From NCBI RefSeq assembly GCF_900091725.1, contig NZ_FMBW01000083.1, positions 1 through 64,000 of the forward strand: a DNA stretch of 64,000 nt, given 5' to 3'. This stretch comes from Streptomyces sp. DvalAA-43 (lineage in GTDB: Bacteria; Actinomycetota; Actinomycetes; Streptomycetales; Streptomycetaceae). Below the pieces are notes generated by a model, which made no database searches, was not told the origin of the DNA, and saw only the letters and a program-made list of their open reading frames with translations. Made by a program: the position numbers and the translations under genes. Of this stretch, positions 18,616 through 27,428 are shown piece after piece (the first letter of the stretch is position 1; each line of letters begins with the position of its first letter).

Positions 18616-19416
18616 ATGCCGCCGTCCCAGAAACGCGCCCGCCGCTACGACCCGGTCCGGACCCGCAGCGCGGTCCTGGCGCAGTTCGCCCATGTCCGCG
18701 AGGCAGTCAGGACCCTGACGCCCGGACAGCTCGCGCTGCCGACCCGGCTCGGCGACTGGACCGTGCGCGAGCTGGCCGCCCATCTGACCATGGCGCTCTC
18801 CGGCGTCACCCGGAGCCTGGACATGCCCGCCCCCGCCCCGGCGAAGTCCGAGCTGACACTCGTCGAGTGGCCGGCCTCGACCGCCGACCGGGCCGCGCGC
18901 ATCGCGGACGACACCCGCGCGCTCGCCGCCGGCCACCCCGACCTGGACGCGCTGTACGGGGAGGTCGCTGGGCGGTTCGAGGAAATGGTGCCCGGGGCCG
19001 GCGACGAACGGCTGCTGACGACGCGGGTCGGGATGATGCGGCTGGCCGACTTCCTCGTCACCCGTACCGTCGAACTCGTCGTGCACACCGACGACCTGAA
19101 CGAGGCGGCCGGCCTCGACATCCCGTACGACCGGCAGGCGCTCGCCGCCTGCACCCGGCTGCTCGCCGACGCCCTCGCGGAGAAGGCCCCGGGCGGCTCG
19201 GTCGAGGTGCGGATCCCGCCGTTCGCCGTCGTCCAGTGCGTGCCCGGCCCCCGGCACACCCGCGGTACGCCGCCCAATGTCGTCGAGACCGATCCGCTCA
19301 CCTGGATCCGGCTCGCCACCGGGCGTACGGAGTGGGCGCGGGCGCTCGACGAGGCGAAGGTCGGAGCCAGCGGGGAGCGCGCCGATCTCGCCGCCCTGCT
19401 GCCCCTGATGGGCTGA
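18616..19416 (+). CDS. DinB/maleylpyruvate-isomerase-fold protein with sterol-carrier-like C-terminus
   Basis: A 266-residue protein of the mycothiol-dependent maleylpyruvate isomerase superfamily. The N-terminal part has LGDWTVRELAAHLTMAL, where the His is one of the metal ligands of the fold, and DFLVTRTVELVVHTDDL supplies the second His region. The C-terminal third (VEVRIPPFAVVQCVPGP..VVETDPLTWIRLATG) matches the bacterial SCP-like domain. A mycothiol-linked transferase or isomerase role is possible but the substrate is not known. TAGGCT (18603-18608) lies seven bases before the ATG, suggesting a leaderless mRNA. Confidence 0.85.
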   Translation: MPPSQKRARRYDPVRTRSAVLAQFAHVREAVRTLTPGQLALPTRLGDWTVRELAAHLTMALSGVTRSLDMPAPAPAKSELTLVEWPASTADRAARIADDTRALAAGHPDLDALYGEVAGRFEEMVPGAGDERLLTTRVGMMRLADFLVTRTVELVVHTDDLNEAAGLDIPYDRQALAACTRLLADALAEKAPGGSVEVRIPPFAVVQCVPGPRHTRGTPPNVVETDPLTWIRLATGRTEWARALDEAKVGASGERADLAALLPLMG

Positions 19417-19454
19417 GCGGGGAACCGTACGGCCGCCCGCGCCGTCCCAGCCGC

Positions 19455-20276
19455 ATGCGGAATCAATGGATGGCCGTAGCAGCGCTCGCTCTCCTCGCTC
19501 TTGCCGCCTGCGGCAGGGAGACGGGGTCCGGGGCCGGTTCGGGGGACGGCGACGGCAGCGGTTCGGTACGGACCGGGCCGCGCGTGACCGGCGTCCACTG
19601 GAACGTCGACTCGGTGACGGCCGGGGGGCGGCGGACCGCGGCCCCGGACGGCGCCCATGTCGTGATCGACGCCAAAGGCAGGGCCACCGGAAATTTCGGC
19701 TGCAACCGCTTCACCGCCGAGACCCGCACGGACGGCGACACGATCACCGTACGGCAGGCCACGACCACGGCGATGGGCTGCGAGAAGGACGCCGAGCGGT
19801 TCGAGAAGGCCATGTCCCGCGCCTTCGGCGGCGAACTCGCCGTCGCCGTCACGGGCAGGAACCTGACCCTGACCACGGCGACCGGCGACTCCATCGCCCT
19901 CACCTCGGAGCCCCCGGCCCCGCTCACCGGCACCACCTGGACCGTCACCTCGCTGGTGTCCGGCACGACCTCCTCGTCGCTGCCCGGGAACCCCGAGAAC
20001 GCGGAGCGCAAGGCCCGGCTCACCTTCGGCGAGGACGGCTCCGTACGGGGCACCCTCGGCTGCAACTCGTTCCGCGGCACCGCGGAGGTCACCGGTTCCA
20101 CCATCACCTTCGGCCCGGCCGGCGGCACCAAGATGATGTGCCCGGACCCCGGGATGAAGCTGGAACGCGCCCTGCTGGCGATCCTGGACGGGCGGACCAC
20201 GTACCGGATCGACCACCGCACGCTGTCCCTCACCGCGGCGAACGGCGAGGGACTGAGGGCCGTCCCGCAGGCGTGA
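19455..20276 (+). CDS. Lipoprotein with two META domains
   Basis: A 273-residue secreted lipoprotein. The signal peptide ends in LALAAC with lipidated C19. A Gly/Ser/Asp linker follows, then two META domains (HslJ-like). The first has NFGCNRFTAE and MGCEKDAERFEKA; the second has GTLGCNSFRGTAEV and MMCPDPGMKLERALLAIL. Paired cysteines in each suggest disulfides. META proteins are linked to envelope stress and antibiotic resistance in other bacteria; the role here is unknown. The start is the ATG at 19455 although the frame is open upstream. Confidence 0.88.
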   Translation: MRNQWMAVAALALLALAACGRETGSGAGSGDGDGSGSVRTGPRVTGVHWNVDSVTAGGRRTAAPDGAHVVIDAKGRATGNFGCNRFTAETRTDGDTITVRQATTTAMGCEKDAERFEKAMSRAFGGELAVAVTGRNLTLTTATGDSIALTSEPPAPLTGTTWTVTSLVSGTTSSSLPGNPENAERKARLTFGEDGSVRGTLGCNSFRGTAEVTGSTITFGPAGGTKMMCPDPGMKLERALLAILDGRTTYRIDHRTLSLTAANGEGLRAVPQA

Positions 20277-20366
20277 CGGACCGAATCCGGCATCTGGCAA
20301 AGCCGGTCACGGGGGAGGAGGACGTGCGGACGGCGGTCCCGAAGGCCGCATCCCGGGCATCCCGGT

Positions 20367-20555
20367 GTGAGGCTCGCCACGAAACGCGTGTTCGGCCGGG
20401 CTCCGTACCGGGCCGCCGACCGCCTCACCGAGCGCCACCATCGGGCCCGGCGGGCCGCCCGGCCCGAATGGCCGGAATCCGACGGTAACCGGGCGCTGAT
20501 CCGGGCGACCGCCGCCCCCTGGCCCGATCCGAACCCCGCCGGAGCCGGTGGATGA
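20367..20555 (+). CDS. Small Arg-rich hypothetical protein
   Basis: A 62-residue frame starting VRLATKRVFGRAPYRAADR fills much of the otherwise empty 396 bases between the META lipoprotein and purF. About four fifths of its third codon positions are G or C, unlike the flanking spacer, which supports coding. It is basic, with no membrane segment, and I do not recognise it. There is no clear ribosome site, and GTG at 20365 is out of frame. Confidence 0.45.
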   Translation: MRLATKRVFGRAPYRAADRLTERHHRARRAARPEWPESDGNRALIRATAAPWPDPNPAGAGG

Positions 20556-20635
20556 TCACTCCGGGTGACGGCCGGAAGGCTCCTCCGAACCACCGCCGGG
20601 AGCGCTTCCCCGGTGGTCCGGCCCGGTATCCCTAA

Positions 20636-20665
20636 TTCGGACCAGTGGTCGATCTCGCCTACACT
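20636..20665 (+). promoter_or_regulatory. Probable promoter of purF
   Basis: TTCGGA (20636-20641) and TACACT (20660-20665) are separated by 18 bases. The -10 ends seven bases before the GTG at 20673, so the message is expected to be leaderless. Confidence 0.5.
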
Positions 20666-20672
20666 CGGTGGC

Positions 20673-22199
20673 GTGCCTCGTGGTGATGGACGACTCAACC
20701 ACGACCTGCTCCCCGGAGAGAAAGGCCCCCAGGACGCTTGCGGCGTCTTCGGTGTCTGGGCTCCGGGCGAAGAGGTCGCCAAGCTCACCTATTTCGGACT
20801 GTATGCCCTGCAGCACCGTGGACAGGAGTCCGCGGGCATCGCAGTGAGCAACGGGTCCCAGATCCTGGTCTTCAAGGACATGGGACTGGTCTCGCAGGTC
20901 TTCGACGAAACGTCTCTGGGATCCCTCCAGGGCCATATCGCGGTCGGTCATGCCCGCTACTCCACCACCGGTGCCTCGGTGTGGGAGAACGCGCAGCCGA
21001 CGTTCCGTGCGACCGCGCACGGCTCGATCGCCCTGGGTCACAACGGCAATCTGGTCAATACGGCCCAGCTCGCCGAGATGGTCGCAGACCTTCCCCGCAA
21101 GGATGGCCGCGCCACCCAGGTCGCCGCGACGAACGACACCGATCTGGTGACCGCGCTGCTCGCCGGCCAGACCGACGACGACGGCAAGCCGCTCACCATC
21201 GAGGAGGCCGCCGCCAAGGTGCTTCCCGAGGTGCGGGGCGCCTTCTCCCTCGTCTTCATGGACGAGCACACCCTCTACGCCGCCCGTGACCCGCAGGGCA
21301 TCCGCCCGCTGGTCCTCGGCCGCCTGGAGCGCGGCTGGGTGGTGGCCTCCGAGTCCGCCGCCCTCGACATCTGCGGTGCGAGCTTCGTCCGCGAGATCGA
21401 GCCGGGCGAGCTCGTCGCCATCGACGAGAACGGCCTGCGCACCTCGCGCTTCGCGGAAGCGAAGCCCAAGGGCTGTGTCTTCGAGTACGTCTATCTGGCC
21501 CGCCCCGACACCGACATCGCCGGGCGCAATGTCTACCTCTCCCGGGTGGAGATGGGCCGCAAGCTGGCCGCCGAGGCCCCGGTCGAGGCCGACCTCGTCA
21601 TAGCGACGCCGGAATCCGGCACCCCCGCCGCCATCGGTTACGCGGAGGCCAGCGGCATTCCGTTCGGCGCCGGACTGGTGAAGAACGCCTACGTCGGCCG
21701 GACCTTCATCCAGCCGTCCCAGACAATCCGGCAGCTGGGCATCCGCCTCAAGCTGAACCCGCTCAAGGAAGTCATCAAGGGCAAGCGCCTGGTGGTCGTC
21801 GACGACTCGATCGTCCGCGGCAACACCCAGCGCGCACTGGTCCGGATGCTCCGCGAGGCCGGTGCCGCCGAGATCCACATCCGGATCTCGTCCCCGCCGG
21901 TGAAGTGGCCCTGCTTCTTCGGTATCGACTTCGCGACCCGCGCCGAGCTGATCGCCAACGGGATGAGCGTCGACGAGATCGCCACGTCGATGGGCGCGGA
22001 CTCGCTCGCGTACATCTCGCTCGACGCCATGGTCGAGGCGACGACGATCGCCAAGCCGAATCTGTGCCGTGCCTGCTTCGACGGCGAGTACCCCATGGAG
22101 CTCCCGGACCCGGAGCTGCTCGGCAAGCAGCTGCTGGAGACCGAGCTGGCGGCAGGCCCGGCGGCGACCGCCGCGTCCGACGCACTGCGTCGTCCGTGA
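20673..22199 (+). CDS. purF: Amidophosphoribosyltransferase
   Basis: Catalyses the committed step of purine synthesis, PRPP plus glutamine to phosphoribosylamine. The 508-residue protein is the Bacillus-type enzyme. A short propeptide is followed by DACGVFGVWAPGEE, whose Cys becomes the N-terminal nucleophile after processing. The Ntn glutaminase domain has LQHRGQESAGIAV and HNGNLVNT. The phosphoribosyltransferase domain has VVVDDSIVRGNT. Cysteines in RISSPPVKWPCFFG and NLCRACFDGEYP are placed as the ligands of the structural iron-sulfur cluster. The GTG at 20673 is chosen because the frame upstream lacks conservation. purM follows after 60 bases. Confidence 0.97.
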   Translation: MPRGDGRLNHDLLPGEKGPQDACGVFGVWAPGEEVAKLTYFGLYALQHRGQESAGIAVSNGSQILVFKDMGLVSQVFDETSLGSLQGHIAVGHARYSTTGASVWENAQPTFRATAHGSIALGHNGNLVNTAQLAEMVADLPRKDGRATQVAATNDTDLVTALLAGQTDDDGKPLTIEEAAAKVLPEVRGAFSLVFMDEHTLYAARDPQGIRPLVLGRLERGWVVASESAALDICGASFVREIEPGELVAIDENGLRTSRFAEAKPKGCVFEYVYLARPDTDIAGRNVYLSRVEMGRKLAAEAPVEADLVIATPESGTPAAIGYAEASGIPFGAGLVKNAYVGRTFIQPSQTIRQLGIRLKLNPLKEVIKGKRLVVVDDSIVRGNTQRALVRMLREAGAAEIHIRISSPPVKWPCFFGIDFATRAELIANGMSVDEIATSMGADSLAYISLDAMVEATTIAKPNLCRACFDGEYPMELPDPELLGKQLLETELAAGPAATAASDALRRP

Positions 22200-22259
22200 C
22201 GGCCCAGCCGTACACCTCCGGCCACCAGCCCCGTATTTCCACACGAAAGATCCCAGGCA

Positions 22260-23333
22260 ATGTCTGAGACAACAGGTGCTTCCTACGCGGCAGCGGGCGT
22301 CGACATCGAGGCCGGCGACCGCGCCGTCGAGCTGATGAAGGAGTGGGTGAAGAAGACGCAGCGCCCCGAGGTCGCGGGCCTCGGCGGCCTCGGCGGCTTC
22401 GCCGGCCTCTTCGACGCCTCGGCGCTCAAGCGCTACGAGCGTCCGCTCCTCGCCTCCGCCACCGACGGCGTCGGCACGAAGGTCGACCTCGCCCGCAAGA
22501 TGGGCGTGTACGACACCATCGGCCACGACCTCGTCGGCATGGTCGTCGACGACCTGGTCGTCTGCGGTGCCGAGCCGCTCTTCATGACCGACTACATCTG
22601 CGTCGGCAAGGTGCACCCCGAGCGGGTCGCGGCCATCGTGAAGGGCATCGCCGAGGGCTGTGTCCTCGCGGGCTGTTCCCTGGTCGGCGGCGAGACGGCC
22701 GAGCACCCGGGCCTCCTCGGCCCGGACGACTTCGATGTCGCCGGTGCCGGTACGGGCGTGGTCGAGGCCGATCTGCTGCTGGGCCCGGACCGTATCCGTA
22801 AGGGTGACGTGGTGATCGCCATGGCGTCGTCCGGTCTTCACTCCAACGGGTACTCGCTCGTCCGGCACGTGGTCTTCGACCGGGCCGGCTGGTCGCTGGA
22901 CCGGCAGGTCGAGGAGTTCGGCCGCACGCTCGGCGAGGAGCTCCTGGAGCCCACCAAGATCTACTCGCTGGACTGCCTGGCGCTCACCCGCACGACCGAG
23001 GTGCACGGCTTCAGCCACATCACCGGCGGCGGCCTGGCCAACAACCTGGCCCGGGTCATCCCGGACGGGCTGCACGCCCGGGTCGACCGCTCCACCTGGA
23101 CGCCCGGCGCGGTCTTCGACCTGGTCGGCCGCACGGGACAGGTCGAGCAGCTGGAGCTGGAGAAGACGCTGAACATGGGCGTCGGCATGATCGCGATCGT
23201 CCCGGCCGAGTCCGTGGACGTGGCACTGACGACGCTGGCCGACCGCGGGGTCGAGTCCTGGGTCGCGGGCGAGATCACCGAGCGCGGGGCGCACACCTCG
23301 GGCGCGGAGCTCGTCGGTGGGTACGCGCGATAG
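22260..23333 (+). CDS. purM: Phosphoribosylformylglycinamidine cyclo-ligase (AIR synthetase)
   Basis: Closes the imidazole ring, converting FGAM and ATP to AIR. The 357-residue protein has the N-terminal YAAAGVDIEAGDRAVELMK, the ATP-binding SATDGVGTKVDLA, GHDLVGMVVDDLVVCGAEPLF, SLVGGETAEHPG and HSNGYSLVR, all typical of PurM. It is probably cotranscribed with purF. A bidirectional hairpin at 23461-23491 separates it from the convergent DUF3073 gene. Confidence 0.97.
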   Translation: MSETTGASYAAAGVDIEAGDRAVELMKEWVKKTQRPEVAGLGGLGGFAGLFDASALKRYERPLLASATDGVGTKVDLARKMGVYDTIGHDLVGMVVDDLVVCGAEPLFMTDYICVGKVHPERVAAIVKGIAEGCVLAGCSLVGGETAEHPGLLGPDDFDVAGAGTGVVEADLLLGPDRIRKGDVVIAMASSGLHSNGYSLVRHVVFDRAGWSLDRQVEEFGRTLGEELLEPTKIYSLDCLALTRTTEVHGFSHITGGGLANNLARVIPDGLHARVDRSTWTPGAVFDLVGRTGQVEQLELEKTLNMGVGMIAIVPAESVDVALTTLADRGVESWVAGEITERGAHTSGAELVGGYAR

Positions 23334-23460
23334 CCGAGGGCGGGCACACCGGGTCGCCCCGGTGTCCGTCACTTCCTCGGCCGCCGGGATTCCCAGTGGA
23401 TCCGGCGGTCGGGGAGAGCGTCAGGCAGTCCGGTTCCCCGACCGGACCGGGGCAGCACAG

Positions 23461-23491
23461 AACCCGGTCCGGGACAGGCCCGGACCGGGTT
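23461..23491. terminator. Bidirectional terminator between purM and the DUF3073 gene
   Basis: A 13-bp perfect stem (AACCCGGTCCGGG with its complement) has a five-base ACAGG loop and sits between convergent genes. Confidence 0.85.
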
Positions 23492-23508
23492 GATGTGTCA
23501 GCGCGAGG

Positions 23509-23766
23509 TCAAGCGCCGCGGCGCCGTGACGACGGACCGGACTTGTCGTCCTCGTCCTCGTCCTCGTCGTCGTTGTACAGATCCGCGTACTGTGCGTACG
23601 GGTCATCTTCCTCGTCGTCGTCCTCGAACGGCTCTGCGTTCGGTGGTTGACTCGAAGGCGATGCGCCCAGCTCATTGGCCAGACGCGACAGGTCAGTCCC
23701 GCCGCTGCTGTACTTCAGCTGGCGGGCGACCTTTGTCTGCTTGGCCTTTGCCCGGCCGCGCCCCAT
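23509..23766 (-). CDS. DUF3073 family protein
   Basis: An 85-residue actinobacterial protein of unknown function. The basic N-terminus MGRGRAKAKQTKVARQLKYS is the family hallmark. The C-terminal half is very acidic (EDDDEEDD and DDEDEDEDD) and ends in SSRRRGA. The charge split suggests a nucleic-acid or ribosome contact with an autoinhibitory tail, but nothing is proven. The upstream frame to 23823 is not conserved, so the ATG at 23766 is used. The position next to purM is usual in Streptomyces. Confidence 0.92.
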   Translation of the reverse strand: MGRGRAKAKQTKVARQLKYSSGGTDLSRLANELGASPSSQPPNAEPFEDDDEEDDPYAQYADLYNDDEDEDEDDKSGPSSRRRGA

Positions 23767-23988
23767 GGCTCGACCCCCTCGGTGACGGGGCTCGACGGCC
23801 CCAGAGTCTTGACACGCGTTCATGTTTCAGGACGGACTCTCGGCTGAGAGACCGTGCCCGTAGGGCTTTAACGGTACCTGCTTCCGCGGCCATACGGTAC
23901 GCCGCCCGCATCACGCGCCCCGGAAGGAGACCTGCGAGAAGCCCCGTCCTCGCTGGTCAACTGCGATTTTAACCTCTTCTTGGCATGC

Positions 23989-24032
23989 GACCCGCCGACC
24001 GGCGTGAGTCTTGTCTCGCCGGTCGGCGGGTC
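23989..24032 (-). terminator. Terminator downstream of vdh
   Basis: A 16-bp perfect stem (23989-24004 with 24017-24032) encloses a 12-base loop. It is followed on the minus strand by an A-rich and T-rich stretch. It lies in the 312-base spacer 23767-24078, which otherwise contains only the upstream region of the DUF3073 gene. Confidence 0.8.
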
Positions 24033-24078
24033 GGTGGACCACGAGCGGTGCGGACGCGGGGTGACGCGTCCGGCACCG

Positions 24079-25170
24079 TCAGCGTCGGCGGGCTTCGGCC
24101 ATTCGCTGCTCGGCGATCCGGTCGGCCGCGGCGGCCGGCGGAATACCGTCGGCCTTCGCACGTGCGAATATGGCCAGCGTGGTGTCGAAGATCTTCGTCG
24201 CCTTGGCCTTGCAGCGGTCGAAGTCGAAGCCGTGCAGCTCGTCGGCGACCTGGATGACCCCGCCCGCGTTCACCACGTAGTCGGGCGCGTACAGGATCGA
24301 CCGGTCCGCGAGGTCCTTCTCGACGCCGGGGTGCGCGAGCTGGTTGTTGGCCGCCCCGCACACCACCGAGGCCGTGAGCACCGCGACGCTGTCGTCGTTC
24401 AGCGCGCCGCCGAGCGCGCACGGGGCGTAGATGTCGAGGCCCTCGGTACGGATCAGCGCGTCGGTGTCCGCGACGACGGCGACCCCGGGATGCTTGTCGG
24501 TGATCCGGCGTACGGATTCCTCCCGCACATCCGTGATCACGACCTCCGCGCCGTCCGAGAGCAGATGCTCGACCAGGTAGTGGCCGACCTTGCCGACCCC
24601 GGCGACCCCCACTTTTCGGCCACGCAGCGTCGGGTCGCCCCAGAGGTGCTGTGCCGAGGCCCGCATGCCCTGGAAGACACCGAACGCGGTGAGGACCGAG
24701 GAGTCGCCGGCGCCGCCGTTCTCGGGGGAGCGGCCGGTGGTCCAGCGGCACTCGCGCGCGACGACGTCCATGTCGGCGACGTAGGTGCCGACATCGCAGG
24801 CCGTCACGTACCGCCCGCCGAGCGAGGCCACGAACCGGCCGTAGGCCAGCAGCAGTTCCTCCGACTTGATCAGCTCGGGGTCGCCGATGATGACGGCCTT
24901 GCCACCGCCGTGGTCGAGACCGGCCATGGCGTTCTTGTACGACATTCCGCGCGCGAGGTTCAGCGCGTCCGCGACGGCCTCCTGCTCGGAGGCGTACGGA
25001 TAGAAACGGGTGCCGCCGAGGGCCGGGCCCAGGGCGGTGGAGTGAAGGGCGATGACGGCCTTGAGGCCGGTGGCGCGGTCCTGGCAGAGCACGACTTGTT
25101 CGTGTCCACCCTGCTCCGAGTGGAACAAGGTGTGCAGTACATCAACAGGCGCGCCGGTCACATCGGTCAC
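24079..25170 (-). CDS. vdh: Valine (branched-chain amino acid) dehydrogenase
   Basis: NAD-dependent oxidative deamination of valine, leucine and isoleucine to the 2-oxo acids, which feeds branched fatty acid and polyketide starter supply in Streptomyces. The 363-residue protein belongs to the Glu/Leu/Phe/Val dehydrogenase family. It has the substrate segment GGTRFYPYASEQEAVADALNLARGMSYKNA in fragments, the catalytic Lys in DHGGGKAVI, and the Rossmann loop GVAGVGKVGHYLVEHL. The GTG at 25170 (VTDVTGAPVD) matches known N-termini of this enzyme. It is monocistronic and divergent from the next gene. Confidence 0.95.
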   Translation of the reverse strand: MTDVTGAPVDVLHTLFHSEQGGHEQVVLCQDRATGLKAVIALHSTALGPALGGTRFYPYASEQEAVADALNLARGMSYKNAMAGLDHGGGKAVIIGDPELIKSEELLLAYGRFVASLGGRYVTACDVGTYVADMDVVARECRWTTGRSPENGGAGDSSVLTAFGVFQGMRASAQHLWGDPTLRGRKVGVAGVGKVGHYLVEHLLSDGAEVVITDVREESVRRITDKHPGVAVVADTDALIRTEGLDIYAPCALGGALNDDSVAVLTASVVCGAANNQLAHPGVEKDLADRSILYAPDYVVNAGGVIQVADELHGFDFDRCKAKATKIFDTTLAIFARAKADGIPPAAAADRIAEQRMAEARRR

Positions 25171-25345
25171 TGTGGTGACTCCCAAGTACGAAGCGGCGAG
25201 GACCCTCCTGAAGGTGGGGAGGGCCGTGGACCGGCCGGCACGGCCGGTCCGACAGGGCAAGAGGGTAAGTCCTCCGCGGACGCGGATCCGGTCCAGTGCC
25301 CGGGATCACCCCCCGGCGGAGTACGGGCGTGACACGATCTGCTGC

Positions 25346-26191
25346 ATGTCGGTGGTGTCTTCGGTGCTCGTCCCTTACGCGTCCTACCTCCGGGTGTACG
25401 AGCCGCTGGCCGCCTTCCCGGAGCCCGAACGCGCCCACTGGGCGCGGTACGCCGGGCGGGCCCGGATCCCCACGGCCCAGGACGAACTGCGCCGCTCGCT
25501 GGCCGACTTGGCGGCCACGCCGCCGGTCGCTGTGCCGGTCCACGAGAGCGGGGACGCGTTCGTCGCCGAGGTCGACGGGGTGGTGTGCGTCTGTCCGTGG
25601 CGGACCAGGCTGCGCGGCTGGCTGGCGCTGGAGGGGCTGACGGAGATGTTCCCCGGGCCGGTGCTCGACGCGGTGCTGCCGCCGGTGGTGCGCGGGCAGG
25701 CGGCCGTGGACCACGAGCGGTGGGCGGAGCGGAATCCGGACGCCAGGCCGTGGATCCGTACCTCGGTGTGGCAGGTGCCGGTGCGGTGGTTCGTGCTCTT
25801 CTCCGACGAGGAGCGGGAGCACGTGGCGGCGGGCGAGGACGGTGCCGCGCCGGTGCTGCGGTACCGGACGCCGATGGTGCAGGCCCGCCGCAGGCTGGCC
25901 CGCGCGCTGAAGACGCTGCGGGACTCGGTGGACGGGGGAGGGCTGACCGAGGGGCTCGTGGACGTGGGGCGCTGGCTGGAGGAGTTCCATCCCCGTGCGC
26001 TGGTCGAGCTGGACTACGGCGGTCTGGTGCACGCGCTGTCGGCGGAGCAGCTCGCCGGGGACCGGTCGGCGGCCGATGTGGCCGAGGGCATCGCGGCGCT
26101 GCGGACCGGGGACACCGAGCGGGCGGGCGAGGCGTACAGCCGGCTGGCGGAGCGCTGGCGAGCCGTGAGGGATCGTCAGTTCGCGAACTGA
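25346..26191 (+). CDS. Conserved hypothetical protein between vdh and bldC
   Basis: A 281-residue soluble protein without signal peptide or membrane segments. It opens MSVVSSVLVPYASYLRVYEPLAAFP and is rich in Trp and Arg; conserved-looking segments are VCPWRTRLRGWLALEGLTE and RTSVWQVPVRWFVLFSDEER, with a helical C-terminal third. I do not recognise a family beyond the syntenic Streptomyces protein always found here. CACGAT at 25333-25338 lies seven bases before the ATG, suggesting a leaderless transcript. Confidence 0.85.
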   Translation: MSVVSSVLVPYASYLRVYEPLAAFPEPERAHWARYAGRARIPTAQDELRRSLADLAATPPVAVPVHESGDAFVAEVDGVVCVCPWRTRLRGWLALEGLTEMFPGPVLDAVLPPVVRGQAAVDHERWAERNPDARPWIRTSVWQVPVRWFVLFSDEEREHVAAGEDGAAPVLRYRTPMVQARRRLARALKTLRDSVDGGGLTEGLVDVGRWLEEFHPRALVELDYGGLVHALSAEQLAGDRSAADVAEGIAALRTGDTERAGEAYSRLAERWRAVRDRQFAN

Positions 26192-26267
26192 TGAGGCGGA
26201 ATCCGCGTCTGTCCCTGTGTCCTGTGTGACGGGTGGGAACGAAGAGGCGGAATCGTACTCCTGTGAT

Positions 26268-26302
26268 CTTGGGACCTACGTCCCGAACCGGGCCTTTGCC
26301 CT
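26268..26302. promoter_or_regulatory. DosR/DevR-like box followed by a second half-matching site upstream of bldC
   Basis: TTGGGACCTACGTCCCGAA contains the exact palindromic core GGGAC-N4-GTCCC of the DosR/DevR dormancy box. It is followed at 26290-26302 by GGGCCTTTGCCCT, a looser site in the tandem spacing seen at such promoters. It lies in the 524-base spacer 26192-26715, about 430 bases before bldC, whose start has its own GAGGAGG. A 50-codon frame at 26430-26582 in the same spacer has poor codon use and is not called. Confidence 0.45.
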
Positions 26303-26715
26303 CAAGCGTGATGGATAGCACTAACTGGGCCCTTGCGCCCTTCCCTACTCCTCATGCCAAAATAGGACAAGGAGCCCCGGGAGGGCGCCTTCCGTCCAAC
26401 TAAGGGCGGAATGCTCGGCATTGCACGCTATGGGGGGTCTGATGGCTCCTGATCGCTCTGTGACTGATCGTCACGGCGGGGTGACTGTCCGCTATGGCAT
26501 GGTCCATCGGCTTCCGTCGCTGATGAACACCTGGGAGGGCAATTCCATCGGTTTGGCCGACGTGGCTGGACGGATGGTGTAGTTGTAGTGCCGAGGACAA
26601 GCCGTTCGTCCTATAACCGACTCGGCCCGCGTCCGCCATTTCGGGCAACGTGGGTCAAGGTGCAGAATTTAGAGGAAAGAACCGAGATGGTTCGGTTCTC
26701 CCGAGGAGGCCGCTC

Positions 26716-26922
26716 ATGACCGCTCGCACCCCTGATGCCGAGCCGCTGCTGACCCCGGCTGAGGTTGCCACGATGTTCCGCGTGGACCCGAAGACGGTTA
26801 CCCGCTGGGCCAAGGCCGGCAAGCTCACGTCCATCCGCACGCTCGGTGGACATCGCCGGTACCGCGAGGCAGAGGTCCGCGCACTGCTTGCGGGTATTCC
26901 GCAGCAGCGCAGCGAGGCCTGA
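26716..26922 (+). CDS. bldC: Developmental regulator BldC (MerR-like)
   Basis: A 68-residue protein consisting of a single winged-helix domain of the MerR superfamily, with LLTPAEVATMFRVDPKTVTRWAKAGKL as the helix-turn-helix and the wing IRTLGGHRRYREAEV. BldC binds DNA as asymmetric head-to-tail multimers and holds back entry into development in Streptomyces. Length and sequence match the known protein closely. The ATG at 26716 is preceded by GAGGAGG at 26703-26709. The long untranslated upstream region implies extended regulation. Confidence 0.97.
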   Translation: MTARTPDAEPLLTPAEVATMFRVDPKTVTRWAKAGKLTSIRTLGGHRRYREAEVRALLAGIPQQRSEA

Positions 26923-27051
26923 CACACCCCCTGTCACGCCGCAACAACCGGGCTTCCGGGTCCCCCAACCCGCACAGGCCCACCCATAGCTCCACATGAC
27001 GGGCGCCCGCCCCAACGGGCGCCATACCTGTGCCTTACGGGTGCGTCATCC

Positions 27052-27090
27052 GATCGCGCTGGACTCCGCCGGGTCCAGCGCGATCTTTTT
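27052..27090 (+). terminator. Intrinsic terminator downstream of bldC
   Basis: A 13-bp perfect stem (27052-27064 with 27073-27085) is followed by five T. A weaker eight-bp hairpin (27002-27023) precedes it. The rest of the 26923-27428 stretch is GC-rich spacer with no gene I can support. Confidence 0.92.
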
Positions 27091-27428
27091 GTGCCCGCGT
27101 CCGTGCCCGCGCACCCGGCGGCCGGGACCGTCCGGCAGGGGTGCCGGAAACCGCGCGTGCGGTCCGGTCCGGACGGGTCGGCGTGCGGGCTTGGGCGGGT
27201 CTGTTCGGGACTGTTCCGGACTGGCCGGGGAGGCCGGGCCGGGTGAGTCCGGAAGGTTCTGCGGTGCCCCCGTCCGACAGGTGCAATTGCACATATTAAA
27301 TTCGCCAGTTGTAGGAAGGGAGTAAAGTCACCACTTCGCAAAACTCTTTCGGTGACTCCCGTCACACTGCGCGAGCCTTGCCAAGTACGAGCCTGCCACC
27401 GCCGGGAAGGGGAATGCCCCGCCATTGG

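Noticed and set aside
26430..26582. A 50-codon frame upstream of bldC (MGGLMAPDRSV...)
   Set aside because: About a third of its codons end in A or T, unlike Streptomyces genes, and no ribosome site precedes it; it may be untranslated leader.
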